Assembly: GCF_000374485.1 (NCBI RefSeq)
Contig: NZ_KB894495.1
Location: 178,744 to 242,743, forward strand
Direction of reading: 5' to 3'
Source of the DNA: Algicola sagamiensis DSM 14643
Lineage (GTDB): Bacteria > Pseudomonadota > Gammaproteobacteria > Enterobacterales > Alteromonadaceae
DNA: 64,000 nt
A program made the position numbers and the translations under genes. Every line of letters begins with the position of its first letter. The first letter of the stretch is position 1. Positions 63,858 to 64,000 of this stretch are shown in pieces. The notes under the pieces were generated by a model that was given only the letters and a program-made list of their open reading frames with translations, made no database searches and was not told the DNA's origin.

Positions 63858-64000
63858 ATGGCAAATCATAAAGTATCACCACTGAAATCACCAGAAATAG
63901 ATCCACTGAACGACGTTTTAAAACAAGGGGCACAAGCACTCCTCGCGAAAGCCATTGAAGCTGAAGTGGCCGAGTTATTGGCACAATACGAAACGCTTCA
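63858..64000 (+). mobile_element. IS256-family transposase, 5' part only
   Basis: ATG 63858 opens 47 codons to the window edge: MANHKVSPLKSPEIDPLNDV, then QGAQALLAKAIEAEVAELLA. This N-terminus is that of IS256-family transposases. The inverted-repeat end should lie near 63770-63800; its exact position cannot be fixed without the other end. ATGTGGTG (63798-63805) pairs with CACCACAT (63852-63859) over the start codon. Confidence 0.85.

Overview
The window is a piece of a gammaproteobacterial chromosome. Its first 26 kb carries a conserved core block: the lpt/kds LPS genes, rpoN-hpf-ptsN-rapZ-npr, mlaFEDCB-ibaG-murA, degS/degQ, zapG/zapE, rplM-rpsI, petABC and sspA-sspB. Gene order, protein character and the K139/kappa-like prophage point to Vibrionaceae or a close marine relative. 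This assignment is from memory of gene order, not from a search.

Layout. 1-2014: TonB-dependent receptor running off the left edge, with a stop as its second codon. 2.1-11.3 kb (minus): mgtE and the npr-to-kdsD operon, with a Na+/Ca2+ exchanger upstream. 11.5-16.0 kb (plus): Mla phospholipid transport, ibaG, murA. 16.1-19.2 kb (minus): two periplasmic HtrA proteases and zapG. 19.3-25.8 kb (plus): zapE, ribosomal proteins, cytochrome bc1, stringent starvation proteins. 25.9-27.7 kb: an unknown membrane protein, a decayed phage tail-spike gene and a YcxB-like protein.

From 27.8 kb a P2/kappa-type (Peduovirus-like) prophage begins at the 3' part of a tRNA-Ile2(CAU) gene. It has an integrase and repressor (minus), a Cro/Cox-like regulator and a primase-helicase followed by an iteron-rich probable origin, and a set of small early genes. 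An A+T-rich accessory block follows (a DUF4238 gene diverging from three tandem paralogues of no family I recognise). Next are holins, Ogr, portal and terminase (minus), then the capsid, tail, baseplate, fibre and spike genes (plus, mostly overlapping starts and stops). The tail module includes a -1 frameshifted tail-assembly chaperone, and the scaffold gene has a nested internal start. After the spike come cargo genes: a PD-(D/E)XK-like protein and an AHH nuclease toxin with an Imm11-type immunity protein.

61.6-64.0 kb is more accessory DNA. It holds a small acidic protein, an XRE regulator, an unlisted 50-residue double-glycine-leader peptide with a repeated core beside a six-helix membrane protein, and an Abi-alpha (DUF4393) gene cut at its 5' end by an IS256-family element that runs off the window. 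The right attachment site is not in the window, so I cannot say whether this last segment lies inside the prophage.

The most original candidates are the three-paralogue/DUF4238 block (35.1-39.3 kb) and the double-glycine peptide locus (61.9-63.1 kb).
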